From assembly GCA_009782915.1 (NCBI GenBank), contig WRIC01000007.1, positions 29,515 to 93,514 of the forward strand: a stretch of 64,000 bases of DNA, written 5' to 3'. Source of the DNA: Propionibacteriaceae bacterium (GTDB taxonomy: Bacteria > Actinomycetota > Actinomycetes > Propionibacteriales > Propionibacteriaceae). The translations under genes were made by a program, and so were the position numbers. Positions 43,470 to 52,889 of the stretch are shown here, one piece after another. Numbering within the stretch: position 1 is the stretch's first letter; the number at the start of each line of letters is the position of its first letter. The notes beneath the pieces were generated by a model. It made no database searches and had not been told where the DNA came from. It was given only the letters and a program-made list of their open reading frames with translations.

Positions 43470-44492
43470 ATGGCGGATGTGATTAATTGGGATGTTGCTC
43501 GGCGTACTGGGATTCGGCGAGCAAAACCTGGGCCTGACCTTCCTGCTGATGAGCGGGCAAGGATTGTTGAGCGTTTGCGGGAGGCAGCGCAGCGTTCGGT
43601 AGTGTTGGTGGCTGAGGCCACCGGCTTGACTGGCGATGGTTCTTTGGGGGAAACCCTGGTGGTGGATCGTACTGGGATCGTTCGCACGAATGCCTCGGTG
43701 ATGGCACTAACCATGGAGAAGGTGGCCACTGAACAAGACGAGGTTCCTGGGTTTGTTGCCAGCGCCACAGGTCGTGTTGCTGGACTGGTGCTCGGGTTCT
43801 TGGGCACGAACATTCTCGGCCAGTACGAGCCTTTCTCTCAGAGGTTGTTGTTGAATGCACCCGCTATTGAGCGTGTTCGTGATGCCATTGGTGCGGATCT
43901 GGATGACTTCACTTTGTGGGTGTGCTTGCACGAGCAAACCCACCGCCAGCAGTTTGCTGCAGCCCCCTGGTTGCCCGACTACCTTCTGAGGTTGATGCAG
44001 GGGCTCGCAGGGTCAACCACAGGCCAAGAGAAGGCAACGGTGGCCTCTGCTCTACGCAAGCTGAAGAACCCCGCTGCCAGCATTCCTGGGGAGATCACCG
44101 CGGTGATGAGTTTGTTGGAGGGGTACGCCGACATGCTCATGGATCAAGCTGGTGCAGCCGTGATCGGCTCTCTTCCTTCAATCCGGAAATCCTTCGATCA
44201 GCGCCGTGCAGAATCCCACTTGGGATTCCAGGGTCTCATCAATCGACTGTTTGGCCTAGCCATGAAACACCGCCAGTACGCTGACGGGAAAAAGTTCTGC
44301 GAGGCGGTGTGCCGTGAGGTGGGCCTTGAGGGGTTGAATCGTGCCTTCGCTGCACCAGAGTATCTTCCCACCGAAGAAGAACTCCACAACCCGTCAGCCT
44401 GGGTTGCAAGACTTCGTTTACACGAGATTAGTGAGTTTTTATCCGAAAATGGCGTTGGTGCACATGGGGAACCAGGGAAATCACCTCAGTAG
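43470..44492 (+). CDS. Zinc-dependent metalloprotease of the F420-associated DUF2342 family
   Basis: 340 residues from ATG 43470 (MADVINWDVARRTGIRRAKP). The zinc motif HEQTHRQQFAAAPWL (HExxH) is at about residue 155, with a second conserved block VMSLLEGYADMLMDQAG that provides the next acidic ligand. This family is widespread in actinobacteria, often co-occurring with coenzyme F420 genes; the substrate is unknown. No obvious ribosome site before the ATG, so the mRNA may be leaderless. Confidence 0.85.
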   Translation: MADVINWDVARRTGIRRAKPGPDLPADERARIVERLREAAQRSVVLVAEATGLTGDGSLGETLVVDRTGIVRTNASVMALTMEKVATEQDEVPGFVASATGRVAGLVLGFLGTNILGQYEPFSQRLLLNAPAIERVRDAIGADLDDFTLWVCLHEQTHRQQFAAAPWLPDYLLRLMQGLAGSTTGQEKATVASALRKLKNPAASIPGEITAVMSLLEGYADMLMDQAGAAVIGSLPSIRKSFDQRRAESHLGFQGLINRLFGLAMKHRQYADGKKFCEAVCREVGLEGLNRAFAAPEYLPTEEELHNPSAWVARLRLHEISEFLSENGVGAHGEPGKSPQ

Positions 44493-44646
44493 GGGCCAAA
44501 AACACTCACTGAGGGGTGGAATCACCCATTTTTACCCTGTTGGAGTGTGCACGAACGCCATTGTGGGATAAGAACTCCGTTTTTCATTGTACGGTGGTGG
44601 TCCTTGGGGTGACTGACATGAGCAACCAGCACCTCAAGCATGGAGT

Positions 44647-44946
44647 TCAGAGGCGCTTGATGAAATCAGCTGCGACCTGGAGTGAAACAGGATGGGTTTT
44701 CTTCAGTTCGCGTACGGCTTTGGCTGGGCCGGAGCGCTCGGAGTCGCGCAGTGTGCGCAGGGCATCCTTGTCCCCATCGAACTCGGCGAGCATCCGATCC
44801 ACAGAGGAGCCGTAGTGTGATTGAAAGAAGTCCTTCTCTGTGGCTTGTTTTGCACGCTTCTTTTTGTTGGAATCGACAACCGCTACCACTAGCAGAATCA
44901 GACACAGTGATAGCAAGATGATGCTTACTACAGTTGTGGTGTCCAT
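44647..44946 (-). CDS. Small membrane protein
   Basis: 99 residues: one N-terminal membrane helix (VVSIILLSLCLILLVVAVVD), a Lys-rich stop-transfer stretch and a charged cytoplasmic helical domain (DRMLAEFDGDKDALRTLRD, then VSLQVAADFIKRL). Unknown function. The ATG lies about 35 bases from the tRNA-His gene, on the same strand. Confidence 0.6.
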   Translation of the reverse strand: MDTTTVVSIILLSLCLILLVVAVVDSNKKKRAKQATEKDFFQSHYGSSVDRMLAEFDGDKDALRTLRDSERSGPAKAVRELKKTHPVSLQVAADFIKRL

Positions 44947-44982
44947 GTTTCAGACCGACCTTCCCTATCGATAGACATGTGG

Positions 44983-45056
44983 GGTGGCTAACCGGACTTG
45001 AACCGGCGACCCCCTGGACCACAACCAGGTGCTCTACCAACTGAGCTATAGCCACC
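44983..45056 (-). tRNA. tRNA-His (GTG)
   Basis: The minus strand reads G-1 then GTGGCTATAGCTCAGTTGG, with anticodon loop TTGTGGT (anticodon GTG) and T arm GCCGGTTCAAGTCCGGT. The acceptor 3' strand is TAGCCAC plus discriminator C, which pairs with the His-specific G-1. CCA follows in the DNA. Confidence 0.95.
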
Positions 45057-45192
45057 ATTGACGCACTAGCGCCGAAGAATCATTGTACGCGATCAGGGTC
45101 CAACAAAGAAAATCAACCGGTCATGTTGACATGAGTCCACGAATGACAAAGGTTCGATGTGACACTACTCCACATGATCCCCCTGGCAAGGT

Positions 45193-45843
45193 TTACTCGT
45201 CGGGTGGTTGTGTGATGCGCTGATCAGCAAACGACTTCAACGAAAACTTGGAGGTGTAGCGTGAAGCTACACCAGCGGATTCAACTTTTGACGGGCCAGG
45301 GGGGAGAACAAACACGGTCTCACGGTAGAAGCGCAACTCGTTGATCGAGTCACGGATATCACCCATGGCGCGATGTTTGCCCTTCTTTTCGGGTTGCGAA
45401 AAGAAAGCCTTCGGATACCACCGGCGTACCAACTCTTTGATGCTGGACACATCAATGTTGCGATAGTGCAGGTGATCCTCAAACCTGGGCATGTCGCGGG
45501 CCAAGAAAATCCGATCCATGCCTAAAGTGTTACCGGCCATGGGGGACTTCTTGGGTTCGGGTACGTGTGCGCACACATAAGCCATGACCTGTTCCTCAGC
45601 TTCTGCCATGGTCACACCAGTGGCCAGGGTTTTGAGCAAACCCGAGGTGGTGTGCATTTCCCGCACGAAATCACCCATGGCCTCCAGTGCGGCTTCGGGT
45701 GGTTTGATGATGACATCCACCCCGTCACCTAGTACGTTCAACTCGGAGTCAGTGATGAGAACAGCCACCTCGATCAGAGCATCAGTTTCCGGGGTCAACC
45801 CAGTCATTTCACAGTCCACCCACACCAGATTCTCCACAGGCAT
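45193..45843 (-). CDS. orn: Oligoribonuclease
   Basis: 3'-5' exonuclease that degrades 2-5-nt RNA fragments. 216 residues of DEDDh fold: VWVDCEMTGLTPETDALIEV (Asp, Glu), a central Asp in NTLGMDRIFLARDMPR, and KHRAMGDIRDSINELRFYR (His, Asp). The C-terminal ~35 residues form an extension common in actinobacteria. Stand-alone gene. Confidence 0.95.
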   Translation of the reverse strand: MPVENLVWVDCEMTGLTPETDALIEVAVLITDSELNVLGDGVDVIIKPPEAALEAMGDFVREMHTTSGLLKTLATGVTMAEAEEQVMAYVCAHVPEPKKSPMAGNTLGMDRIFLARDMPRFEDHLHYRNIDVSSIKELVRRWYPKAFFSQPEKKGKHRAMGDIRDSINELRFYRETVFVLPPGPSKVESAGVASRYTSKFSLKSFADQRITQPPDE

Positions 45844-45890
45844 GCCACTCCCTTCACTGGGTTCATCCTACGATAGCGCACCCGCCCAAG

Positions 45891-47096
45891 TCACCGCAGG
45901 TGGATTCGCCCGGTGGGGGAGCGTCTGATCCAGTAGCCCAACCAGGTAGCGCCCAACCAGGCGAAAACACCGAGGCTCACCGTTGCTACACCCAAAGAGA
46001 ACAGGGTGATGATTCCCGACAATAGCAGGGGGCCAACGCTGTGACCGGTGTCACCCACGAGTCGCCATCCTGACAGGAATTGGGTACGCCCGACTTCGGG
46101 GGAGGAATCCGATCCGAGGGTCATGACAATACCTGCGCCAATCCCATTGCCGAACCCCAAGATGACAGCCACAATGATCACCCCGATCACGCAGTGGGCG
46201 AAAGCCAAAGCAACCAACCCGATGCCGAGAACAACCATGGACGGGACAGCCACCCAGAACCGTCCGTACCTATCCATGAGGAAACCGCCGAGGAAAAACA
46301 GACTCATGTCGATGCCCATCGACACCGCATAAATCAGCGAGGTGTGAGCGGGATCAAGCCCCAAGGAGGCACACCACAGTGGCAAGACAGTTTGGCGTAC
46401 GGATCGTACGAGATGAACGCTCAGAGCACCCACACCTAGGGTGGCCAGGGTACGACCGTGGGCCCTCAACACTGCAAAAAGCTTGGGCCCTTCCTCGGGT
46501 TGGCGCCGCGAGAGAACCTCGGCTGGCAGATCAGGCAACCCTAGGGTGCCCCCTGCTGCCACCAGACACATCACAGCAGCAAAGAAGTACGCGGCGGCCA
46601 GATTCCAGTGGGCAATGATCGCCGCCCCAGCTAGTGGTCCGAGGAAGGAACCAATACGAAAGGTTCCCCCCAAACTCGATAGGGCACGAGCTCGATAGTG
46701 CAGGGGTACGGCATCGGTGAGATAACCCTGTCGAGCCAACCCAAAAACAGCCCCCGACAAGCCGAAACAGAAAACCGCCGCACCCAAGACAACCAAGTTG
46801 GTGGCTTGGAAGGCAACCATCAACCACGCTGCATCCCACACACACGCCAAGGCGATGGCTTTCTTTTCTCCGAGTTTGGTGGTCACCCAACTCGCAGGCA
46901 GATCAGCCACCAGATGACCCAAGCCAGTCAGACCAGTCAAGAGAGCAGCCCCGGCAACTGAAGCACCCAACTCCAAAGCAGTCAGGGCCACCAAAGGGGT
47001 AACAGCGCCGTACCCGATCGTGGACAGGAAGGTGGGACCGTAGGCAGAAGTGATGAAGCGAGGCCAGTTGATCTGGTGTGGTGTTGGTTCTGCCAT
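45891..47096 (-). CDS. MFS transporter
   Basis: 401 residues with twelve predicted membrane helices. It shows the loop motif between helices 2 and 3 (DLPASWVTTKLGEKKAIA) and duplicated halves (MDRYGRFWVAVPSMVV). Drug or metabolite efflux is likely, but no substrate-specific motif was identified. It is followed downstream by orn on the same strand (47 bases). Confidence 0.85.
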   Translation of the reverse strand: MAEPTPHQINWPRFITSAYGPTFLSTIGYGAVTPLVALTALELGASVAGAALLTGLTGLGHLVADLPASWVTTKLGEKKAIALACVWDAAWLMVAFQATNLVVLGAAVFCFGLSGAVFGLARQGYLTDAVPLHYRARALSSLGGTFRIGSFLGPLAGAAIIAHWNLAAAYFFAAVMCLVAAGGTLGLPDLPAEVLSRRQPEEGPKLFAVLRAHGRTLATLGVGALSVHLVRSVRQTVLPLWCASLGLDPAHTSLIYAVSMGIDMSLFFLGGFLMDRYGRFWVAVPSMVVLGIGLVALAFAHCVIGVIIVAVILGFGNGIGAGIVMTLGSDSSPEVGRTQFLSGWRLVGDTGHSVGPLLLSGIITLFSLGVATVSLGVFAWLGATWLGYWIRRSPTGRIHLR

Positions 47097-47187
47097 GGGT
47101 TTTCTTGGTTGGTTCTCACGCCCACTCTAGTACCCAACAGCGGTATAATCGTTATGTTTTTCTGCCTGACAGGCAGATTAACCTTCA

Positions 47188-47261
<74 letters not shown>

Positions 47262-47323
47262 CTGCAACACCACACAGCCGACACGATGGCAGAGAAACCC
47301 CCAGAAACCGGTATCCTTGAAGG

Positions 47324-48721
47324 GTGGCCGTCAAAATCCAGCACTCACCGCAGGTGGAAACCTATCTTCGCCGGCGTGCAGGAGTAGCCCCACTGGAGTC
47401 GGGGTTGTCGATACCCAAGAAAATCCTTCGAAGCAAGTGGACGTGGATCACCTGCGCAATAGTGTTGGCTTCTGTCGCCAGTCTCATTATTTTGGGTTTC
47501 GACATCGTTCCTGATAGGACACTCGACGATGGAATGAAGATACCGGGTCTCAACTTTGATGCCCTGCGCACCTCGGCCCGCCGTGCGCTTCCCACCCTGA
47601 TTTTTTGGGTTGTTTGCTTCTTCCTCATTGATCGTTTCAAACCACAACGCCTCATGATATGGATTTTGGCCCTGCTGTGGGGCGGATGTATCGCGATTGG
47701 TTTGTCCTACTATCTCAACACCTGGGTGGGCCAGCAGATGGCGGTGATCGACGAAATGTCGGGAACCGCGGCGATCCGTATCGCCGTGTTTGTTGCGCCT
47801 TTCGTGGAGGAAGGCACTAAAGCTTGCATCATTTTCTTCATCGTTGTCATTGACCGTAACCGTTTCACGTCGAGGGTTTCTGGGGCAGTTGTCGGCGGCC
47901 TAGCTGGGGCAGGGTTTGCTTTCACCGAGAACATTATTTACTACGCACGAGCTATCGTGTACGGGTCCTACACCAGTTCAGCTGGTGATGTTGCTGCTGC
48001 CCTGGATTATCTTGTCTTCCTGCGCGGGGTTCTCACAGCTTTTGGCCATCCCCTGTTCACGTTGATGACCGGGGTTGGTGTGGGTTTTGCTGTGGCAAGT
48101 CGCTCCAAAATGGTACGTATCCTAGCGCCAGCAGCGGGTTTCCTGATGGCCGCCTTCCTGCACATGTTCTTCAATTTCCAAGCATCCGTCATCCCCGAGG
48201 AGCGCCTCCTGCCCTTGATCTTGATCATTGCTTGGCCTGTGGTCATTGGTGTGGCGATCAGGCTCATCATGTCGATGTTGCGTCAAGGCAAAATCATTGC
48301 TGCCCGGTTGGAGGACTACGCAGCTGCAGGATGGTTGCCTGACAACTATCCTTCGGCTTTTTCACGGTTGCGCTCGCGGGCTTGGACTGTGGTGATGAGC
48401 CTATGGCATGGGTCGGTGGTGAAAACCTGGATGATGCAAGTACGGGTCACTGAGCTCGCGATGATTGCAGACGGGATTTCTCGGGGAACCATTGATGAGG
48501 GGGCTCTGCTCAGGGAGTACGACCTGATCAACGAAATCAATGAACTCGACCAGGCCGGTGGCTTGTCGTCAGGCCAGGGACTACGACCGTACTGGCCGTG
48601 GAATGCTGACCTTCATCGCAACGATCGCCCCAATGCTGTCCACCTACCGGCACACACCACGACAGCAGAGCCACCAGTGAAGTATTCTGCTGTAGACCCC
48701 AGGTGGCAGGCACCTTCGTGA
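47324..48721 (+). CDS. PrsW-family intramembrane metalloprotease
   Basis: 465 residues from GTG 47324. Eight or so membrane helices occupy residues 40-330. The PrsW signatures are present: APFVEEGTKACIIFF (EExxK), GAGFAFTENIIYYA, FGHPLFTLMTGVGVGFA and LHMFFNFQ. These supply the Glu and His residues thought to bind zinc. The soluble C-terminal ~130 residues are helical. PrsW of Bacillus cleaves an anti-sigma factor. It is followed 19 bases later by two dynamin-like GTPase genes. Confidence 0.9.
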   Translation: MAVKIQHSPQVETYLRRRAGVAPLESGLSIPKKILRSKWTWITCAIVLASVASLIILGFDIVPDRTLDDGMKIPGLNFDALRTSARRALPTLIFWVVCFFLIDRFKPQRLMIWILALLWGGCIAIGLSYYLNTWVGQQMAVIDEMSGTAAIRIAVFVAPFVEEGTKACIIFFIVVIDRNRFTSRVSGAVVGGLAGAGFAFTENIIYYARAIVYGSYTSSAGDVAAALDYLVFLRGVLTAFGHPLFTLMTGVGVGFAVASRSKMVRILAPAAGFLMAAFLHMFFNFQASVIPEERLLPLILIIAWPVVIGVAIRLIMSMLRQGKIIAARLEDYAAAGWLPDNYPSAFSRLRSRAWTVVMSLWHGSVVKTWMMQVRVTELAMIADGISRGTIDEGALLREYDLINEINELDQAGGLSSGQGLRPYWPWNADLHRNDRPNAVHLPAHTTTAEPPVKYSAVDPRWQAPS

Positions 48722-48740
48722 CCACGGGGAAGGAGTGAGT

Positions 48741-50525
48741 ATGGCTGAGTCATTGTCGGTTGTTTTGGCGCAACTTCGTGAAGCGCTGACGCAGGTCCAA
48801 CTGACTCTGCCACTGGCTAACAGTGCTGATGTGAAAACCTGGGCATCCAAGTCAGCGAGTCAACTCGACGACTACATCATCCCGCGGTTGGGTGCCATTG
48901 AAGCGCCTCTGCTGACGGTGGTCGGGGGGTCCACGGGTGCAGGGAAATCCACGTTGGTGAACTCGATTCTGCGCCAGGTGTTGACGACGCCCGGTGTGAT
49001 TCGTCCCACCACGAAGGCGCCCGTACTCATCCATCACCCCCACGACACCCACTGGTTCAACACTGATCGGGTGTTCCCCGAGTTGGCGCGCTCCCAGGAT
49101 TCCACCGATAATCCTCGCTGTTTGCAGACCATTGCTTCACAGGCGGTCCCACCCGGAATGGCGATCCTGGATGCTCCCGATATTGATTCTGTTGATGAAG
49201 CGAATCGTGCTCTGGCCGATCAGTTGCTCGCGGCTGCGGATCTGTGGCTGTTTGTCACCTCTGCTGCTCGGTACGCAGACGCCGTACCGTGGGAATATCT
49301 GGAGAAAGCATCCCAGCGCAGTGCGGCTGTGGCTGTGGTGGTCAACCGTGTGCCGCCAGCAGCGATGAAAGCCGTGCCGGAGCATCTCGCGCAGATGATG
49401 ACCGAGCAGGGATTGGGGGATTCCCCGCTCTTTGCCGTACCCGAGACTGTCACCGATGATCAGGGTTTGTTGCCGACTTCAGCGATTGAACCAGTACGAG
49501 CGTGGATCGACTATCTGGCGTCCAGCAAAGTAGTTCGAGCGAAAGTTGTCATGGGGACCCTCGATGGTGCGATCAGCTCCCTGGAGGCCGGTATCGAACC
49601 CCTTGCCCAAGAGATCACTGAACAAGGCGAGACTCTCGGCCGGTTGCGGACCATTGCTGACCAAGTGTTCATCGACACCCACAAAAACGTCATGGCCCAA
49701 AGCAGTGATGGTTCACTGTTGCGCGGGGAAGTGATGGCGCGTTGGCAGGATTTCGTGGGGACCGGCGAATTCATGCGTTCTGTCGAATCGAGACTGGGGC
49801 GCGCCCGCGACCGGATGGCGCGGTTTTTCAAAGGCCAAGGCGACAAGGCACTCGATGTGCAGGTTGCTGTGAAATCGGGACTCGAAATCCTCCTGTTGGA
49901 GGCGGGACAATCCGCTGCTGAGCGCATCGAAACAGAATGGATGGCTGATCCGGCTGGACGTTTCCTCATTGAGTATTCTGACGGTGAAGTGGGGTCAGTT
50001 TCTCAGGGTTATCAGGCTCGCGTGGAGGAGGCGATCCGCCTGTGGCAGGACGATGTTTTGGAGATCGTCACCTCGGAGACCGCTGGCAAACGTACCCAAG
50101 CTCGACTTGCAGCCCTCGGTGTCAATGGGGTCGGGGTATCGTTGATGCTCTTCGCTTTTGCCCACACCGCAGGTGTCACGGGCGCCGAGATTGGCATAGC
50201 CGGTGGTACGGCGGTGGTCGGCCAAAAGGTGTTGGAGATGATCTTCGGCAACGAGGCTATTCGCAAACTCGCTGCCACAGCTGGGGAGAAACTCGCTGCA
50301 CGGGTGGAACAGGTTTTCGCTGTTGAACACGACAGGTTGTTGGCGAAAACCTTTGACCGTTTTCCTGCAGACACGATCAGCCCCGACAAACTAGTGGCCC
50401 TTGGTTCGATGATCACCGAAGCCCGCGTGGCGGAAATGGCCCACCTGGAGAAAGTGGTTCTCTCCGAGGTTGAACCCCATCTTGAAACCGCGGAAATGAC
50501 AGCAGGTGGCCATGACCCTCGGTAG
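48741..50525 (+). CDS. Dynamin-like GTPase A
   Basis: 594 residues from ATG 48741 behind GGGAAGGAG. P-loop GGSTGAGKSTLVNSILRQ, switch I-like PGVIRPTTKAPVL, G3-like LDAPDIDSVDEANR, and G4-like VVNRVPP. The long helical C-terminal part holds a hydrophobic stretch (GVGVSLMLFAFAHTAGVTG) for membrane contact. Actinobacterial pairs of this type resemble dynamins such as DynA/DynB of Streptomyces, but direct homology is not proven. The next GTPase gene overlaps its end. Confidence 0.82.
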   Translation: MAESLSVVLAQLREALTQVQLTLPLANSADVKTWASKSASQLDDYIIPRLGAIEAPLLTVVGGSTGAGKSTLVNSILRQVLTTPGVIRPTTKAPVLIHHPHDTHWFNTDRVFPELARSQDSTDNPRCLQTIASQAVPPGMAILDAPDIDSVDEANRALADQLLAAADLWLFVTSAARYADAVPWEYLEKASQRSAAVAVVVNRVPPAAMKAVPEHLAQMMTEQGLGDSPLFAVPETVTDDQGLLPTSAIEPVRAWIDYLASSKVVRAKVVMGTLDGAISSLEAGIEPLAQEITEQGETLGRLRTIADQVFIDTHKNVMAQSSDGSLLRGEVMARWQDFVGTGEFMRSVESRLGRARDRMARFFKGQGDKALDVQVAVKSGLEILLLEAGQSAAERIETEWMADPAGRFLIEYSDGEVGSVSQGYQARVEEAIRLWQDDVLEIVTSETAGKRTQARLAALGVNGVGVSLMLFAFAHTAGVTGAEIGIAGGTAVVGQKVLEMIFGNEAIRKLAATAGEKLAARVEQVFAVEHDRLLAKTFDRFPADTISPDKLVALGSMITEARVAEMAHLEKVVLSEVEPHLETAEMTAGGHDPR

Positions 50526-52107
50526 TCAACTTCCTTCCCTGGTGGAGGCCGTCGAATTATGTGAAGGCCGCATTGACCCAGCCATCCAAGCAGCTGCACA
50601 AACCACCTTGGAGAAAGCTGGTGTTCGATTGTCGATGTCGCCAGATGTGACCGTGATCGCTTTGGCGGGTGCGACCGGCGCAGGCAAGTCGACCCTGTTT
50701 AATGCTTTGTCACGTACAGCTTTGGCTCAACCTGGGGTACGGAGACCTATGACCACCGACGCGATGGCAATCACTTTCGGTCAGTCGGATACCTCGGCCT
50801 TATTGGATTGGTTGAAGATACCTCGGCGCCATGTCATCGCCAATGAAGAGTTAGCGGGGATCGTACTGCTGGATTTGGCGGACTTTGATTCTGTGGTGAG
50901 CGAGCATCGTGAAGAATTCGATCGTTTGCTGGAGGTTGTCGATCAGGTTCTGTGGGTGGTGGACCCACAAAAATATGCTGATGCGGTTTTGCATGAGCGT
51001 TATCTGCGCAGGTACGCCACCCACCAGGAGGTGATGACTTTTGTTCTCAACCATGTCGACAAGCTGGTGGCTGATGAGCTGAAAGCTATCGAGAAAGATT
51101 TTTCTCGGCTGCTGGTTGAGGATGGTTTGAGCAAGCCGACGATTTTTGCGGTGTCGGCTGCAACCGACTGGGGGATCGACAAGCTCCGTACCCATCTGGC
51201 AGGAATCGCATCAACCAAACAAGCCCATCTCAAGCGCCTTGAAGCTGACATGAGAACCCACGGGGTGTCGCTACAAACCCAGGTGGGACCGCGACCGGCA
51301 GGGACCATAGGCAAGAAAGAAGCCGCTTTGGTGTTGGATGGGTGCTTGCAGGCTGCTGGGGTGGATGAGATTGTGGATGCTGTCCAAGTGTCGTACACCC
51401 AGCATGGTCGAAGCGCAACCGGTTTGCCGTGGTTGGCATGGACAAAAAAGTTCCGTGTTGATCCACTGAAAAGACTGCATCTCGATCAGTTCGCAGGAAA
51501 AAAGAAGAAGAAGGCGATTGAGGCCCCGCATCTGGAGCGTACCTCACGGTTGGCTCACCCGGTCGCGCAAGCACAGATTGATACCGTGTTGCGTACGGTG
51601 TCGGAGGAGGCGACCTCACAGCTACCCAAACAGTGGGCTACTGTGGTGGGGCAGCTGGTGAAAGACCAAAAAACCAAGCTGCCGGATGTGCTTGATCAAG
51701 CGGTGATCAATGCCGATCTTGGTCTCAACGAGGGCCATGGTTGGTGGAAGATCATCCGGTTCTTCCAGTGGGTTTTCTTTGTTGTGGTGTTATTGGGGCT
51801 GGGATGGTTGATTCTCAATTTCGCGATGACATCCTTCCTGGGTTTTCCCGATTTCGTGGCACCCAGGTTTGGGAATCTTCCCTGGCCAACGTGGATGGTC
51901 CTCGGTGGTTTGGTCCTCGGTTTTGTTCTCGCCATGGTCTCGCGTTTGGGTGTCTTCATGGGCGCCAAGGCTGCATCAGCCAAAGCACGCAAACGCCTAC
52001 GCTCAGCTTTAGAGGTGGTTGCTACCGAACAAATCATCGACCCCATCAACCAGGAACTCCAACGCCACGACACCGCCCGCCAGATCCTCGCCGACGTCCT
52101 CGCCTAA
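50512..52107 (+). CDS. Dynamin-like GTPase B with C-terminal membrane helices
   Basis: 531 residues from ATG 50512 (MTLGSQLPSLVEAVEL; an earlier ATG at 50506 is possible). P-loop LAGATGAGKSTLFNALSRTA, followed by PGVRRPMTTDAMAI, G3 LLDLADFDSV and G4 VLNHVDKL. Two membrane helices lie near the C-terminus (WVFFVVVLLGLGWLILNFAM and MVLGGLVLGFVLAMV), separated by a short loop. Overlapping starts with gene A and the shared PGV-RP-T motif indicate a duplicated, co-acting pair. The target membrane process is unknown. Confidence 0.82.
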   Translation: MTLGSQLPSLVEAVELCEGRIDPAIQAAAQTTLEKAGVRLSMSPDVTVIALAGATGAGKSTLFNALSRTALAQPGVRRPMTTDAMAITFGQSDTSALLDWLKIPRRHVIANEELAGIVLLDLADFDSVVSEHREEFDRLLEVVDQVLWVVDPQKYADAVLHERYLRRYATHQEVMTFVLNHVDKLVADELKAIEKDFSRLLVEDGLSKPTIFAVSAATDWGIDKLRTHLAGIASTKQAHLKRLEADMRTHGVSLQTQVGPRPAGTIGKKEAALVLDGCLQAAGVDEIVDAVQVSYTQHGRSATGLPWLAWTKKFRVDPLKRLHLDQFAGKKKKKAIEAPHLERTSRLAHPVAQAQIDTVLRTVSEEATSQLPKQWATVVGQLVKDQKTKLPDVLDQAVINADLGLNEGHGWWKIIRFFQWVFFVVVLLGLGWLILNFAMTSFLGFPDFVAPRFGNLPWPTWMVLGGLVLGFVLAMVSRLGVFMGAKAASAKARKRLRSALEVVATEQIIDPINQELQRHDTARQILADVLA

Positions 52108-52168
52108 CCAACCGGACCGGTATTAAAGTCACACCACCTGGGTACAGGCGCCACTGTCCCACCTACCC

Positions 52169-52216
52169 CGTCATTCTGCGCGAAGTCGCAGAATCCAGAC
52201 TTCACAGTCAAACAAC
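52169..52216. repeat. Single palindromic repeat arm after GTPase B
   Basis: One arm with hairpin TTCTGCGCGAAGTCGCAGAA and tail TCCAGACTTCACAGTC lies about 60 bases after the stop. The flanking text up to 52260 shows nothing else. Confidence 0.8.
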
Positions 52217-52262
52217 CACAGGGTGGGGACTACTCCACTGTCACATGGTTCGAGAATGTGAC

Positions 52263-52320
52263 TTATCCACAGCGGTAAAAAAAGTTATCCACAGATTCTG
52301 AATTGGTGTGACTTTCGTGG
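52263..52320 (+). promoter_or_regulatory. Two DnaA-box-like sites upstream of ssb, shared with comEA
   Basis: TTATCCACA occurs at 52263-52271 and 52285-52293. The second lies inside AAGTTATCCACAGATTCTGA (52282-52301), identical to 1671-1690 upstream of comEA. The similar tail GTGACTTTCGTGG follows. The ssb start is 83 bases downstream. Shared regulation is inferred. Confidence 0.55.
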
Positions 52321-52384
52321 TCGAAATCTCCCATGGTCTTAGGTGATGGGGCATTGTCGGCCCCACACGACTAAAGGAGAATCC

Positions 52385-52828
52385 ATGCAAGCAAGCATGA
52401 CTGTGACCGGCTATGTCGGCCACGATATTGAGTTACGTCAAACGAAGACTGGTGTGTCCACGGTGAATTTCCGCATTGGCACGACCCCGAGAATCAAGAA
52501 AGACAACGAGTGGTTGGATGGGGTCACCACCTGGACCTCGGTGGTGTGTTACCGCAATCTGGCTGATCATGTGGCGAAGAGTCTCAAGAAAGGCCAGCCG
52601 GTAGTTGTTCACGGGCGGGTGAGAACCCAAACATGGAATGATGCCCAGGATGTCCAGCACGACCGTACCTTTGTGGAAGCTATCACTGTGGGTCACGATC
52701 TGACCAAGGGGGTTGCTTCCTTCGAGAAGGCAGTACGCCCAGGGTCTGCGTCTGAGGATTCTGTGGTGATGCTCAGTCCTGAACCGGAGGATGCTGCCGA
52801 TGATGAGGATATCGCTCTCGCGGTGTAA
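52385..52828 (+). CDS. ssb: Single-stranded DNA-binding protein, second type
   Basis: 147 residues with a clear OB fold: VTGYVGHDIELRQTKTGVST, FRIGTTPRI, WTSVVCYRNLADHVAKSLKK and QPVVVHGRVRTQTW. The C-terminus ends DEDIALAV, so the usual DDDIPF protein-binding tip is missing. That fits SsbB-type paralogues used in competence or differentiation rather than the essential replicative SSB. The upstream element shared with comEA points the same way. AAAGGAG precedes the ATG. Confidence 0.9.
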   Translation: MQASMTVTGYVGHDIELRQTKTGVSTVNFRIGTTPRIKKDNEWLDGVTTWTSVVCYRNLADHVAKSLKKGQPVVVHGRVRTQTWNDAQDVQHDRTFVEAITVGHDLTKGVASFEKAVRPGSASEDSVVMLSPEPEDAADDEDIALAV

Positions 52829-52889
52829 GAGAGGCCACATCGGTGGCATAATGTTTCCTTGATCCACTGGCAAGTATTCAAGGAGACCC

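Noticed and set aside
52263..52293. Chromosome origin (two TTATCCACA boxes)
   Set aside because: Only two boxes, no AT-rich unwinding region and no dnaA, dnaN or rpmH nearby. A regulatory element is more likely.
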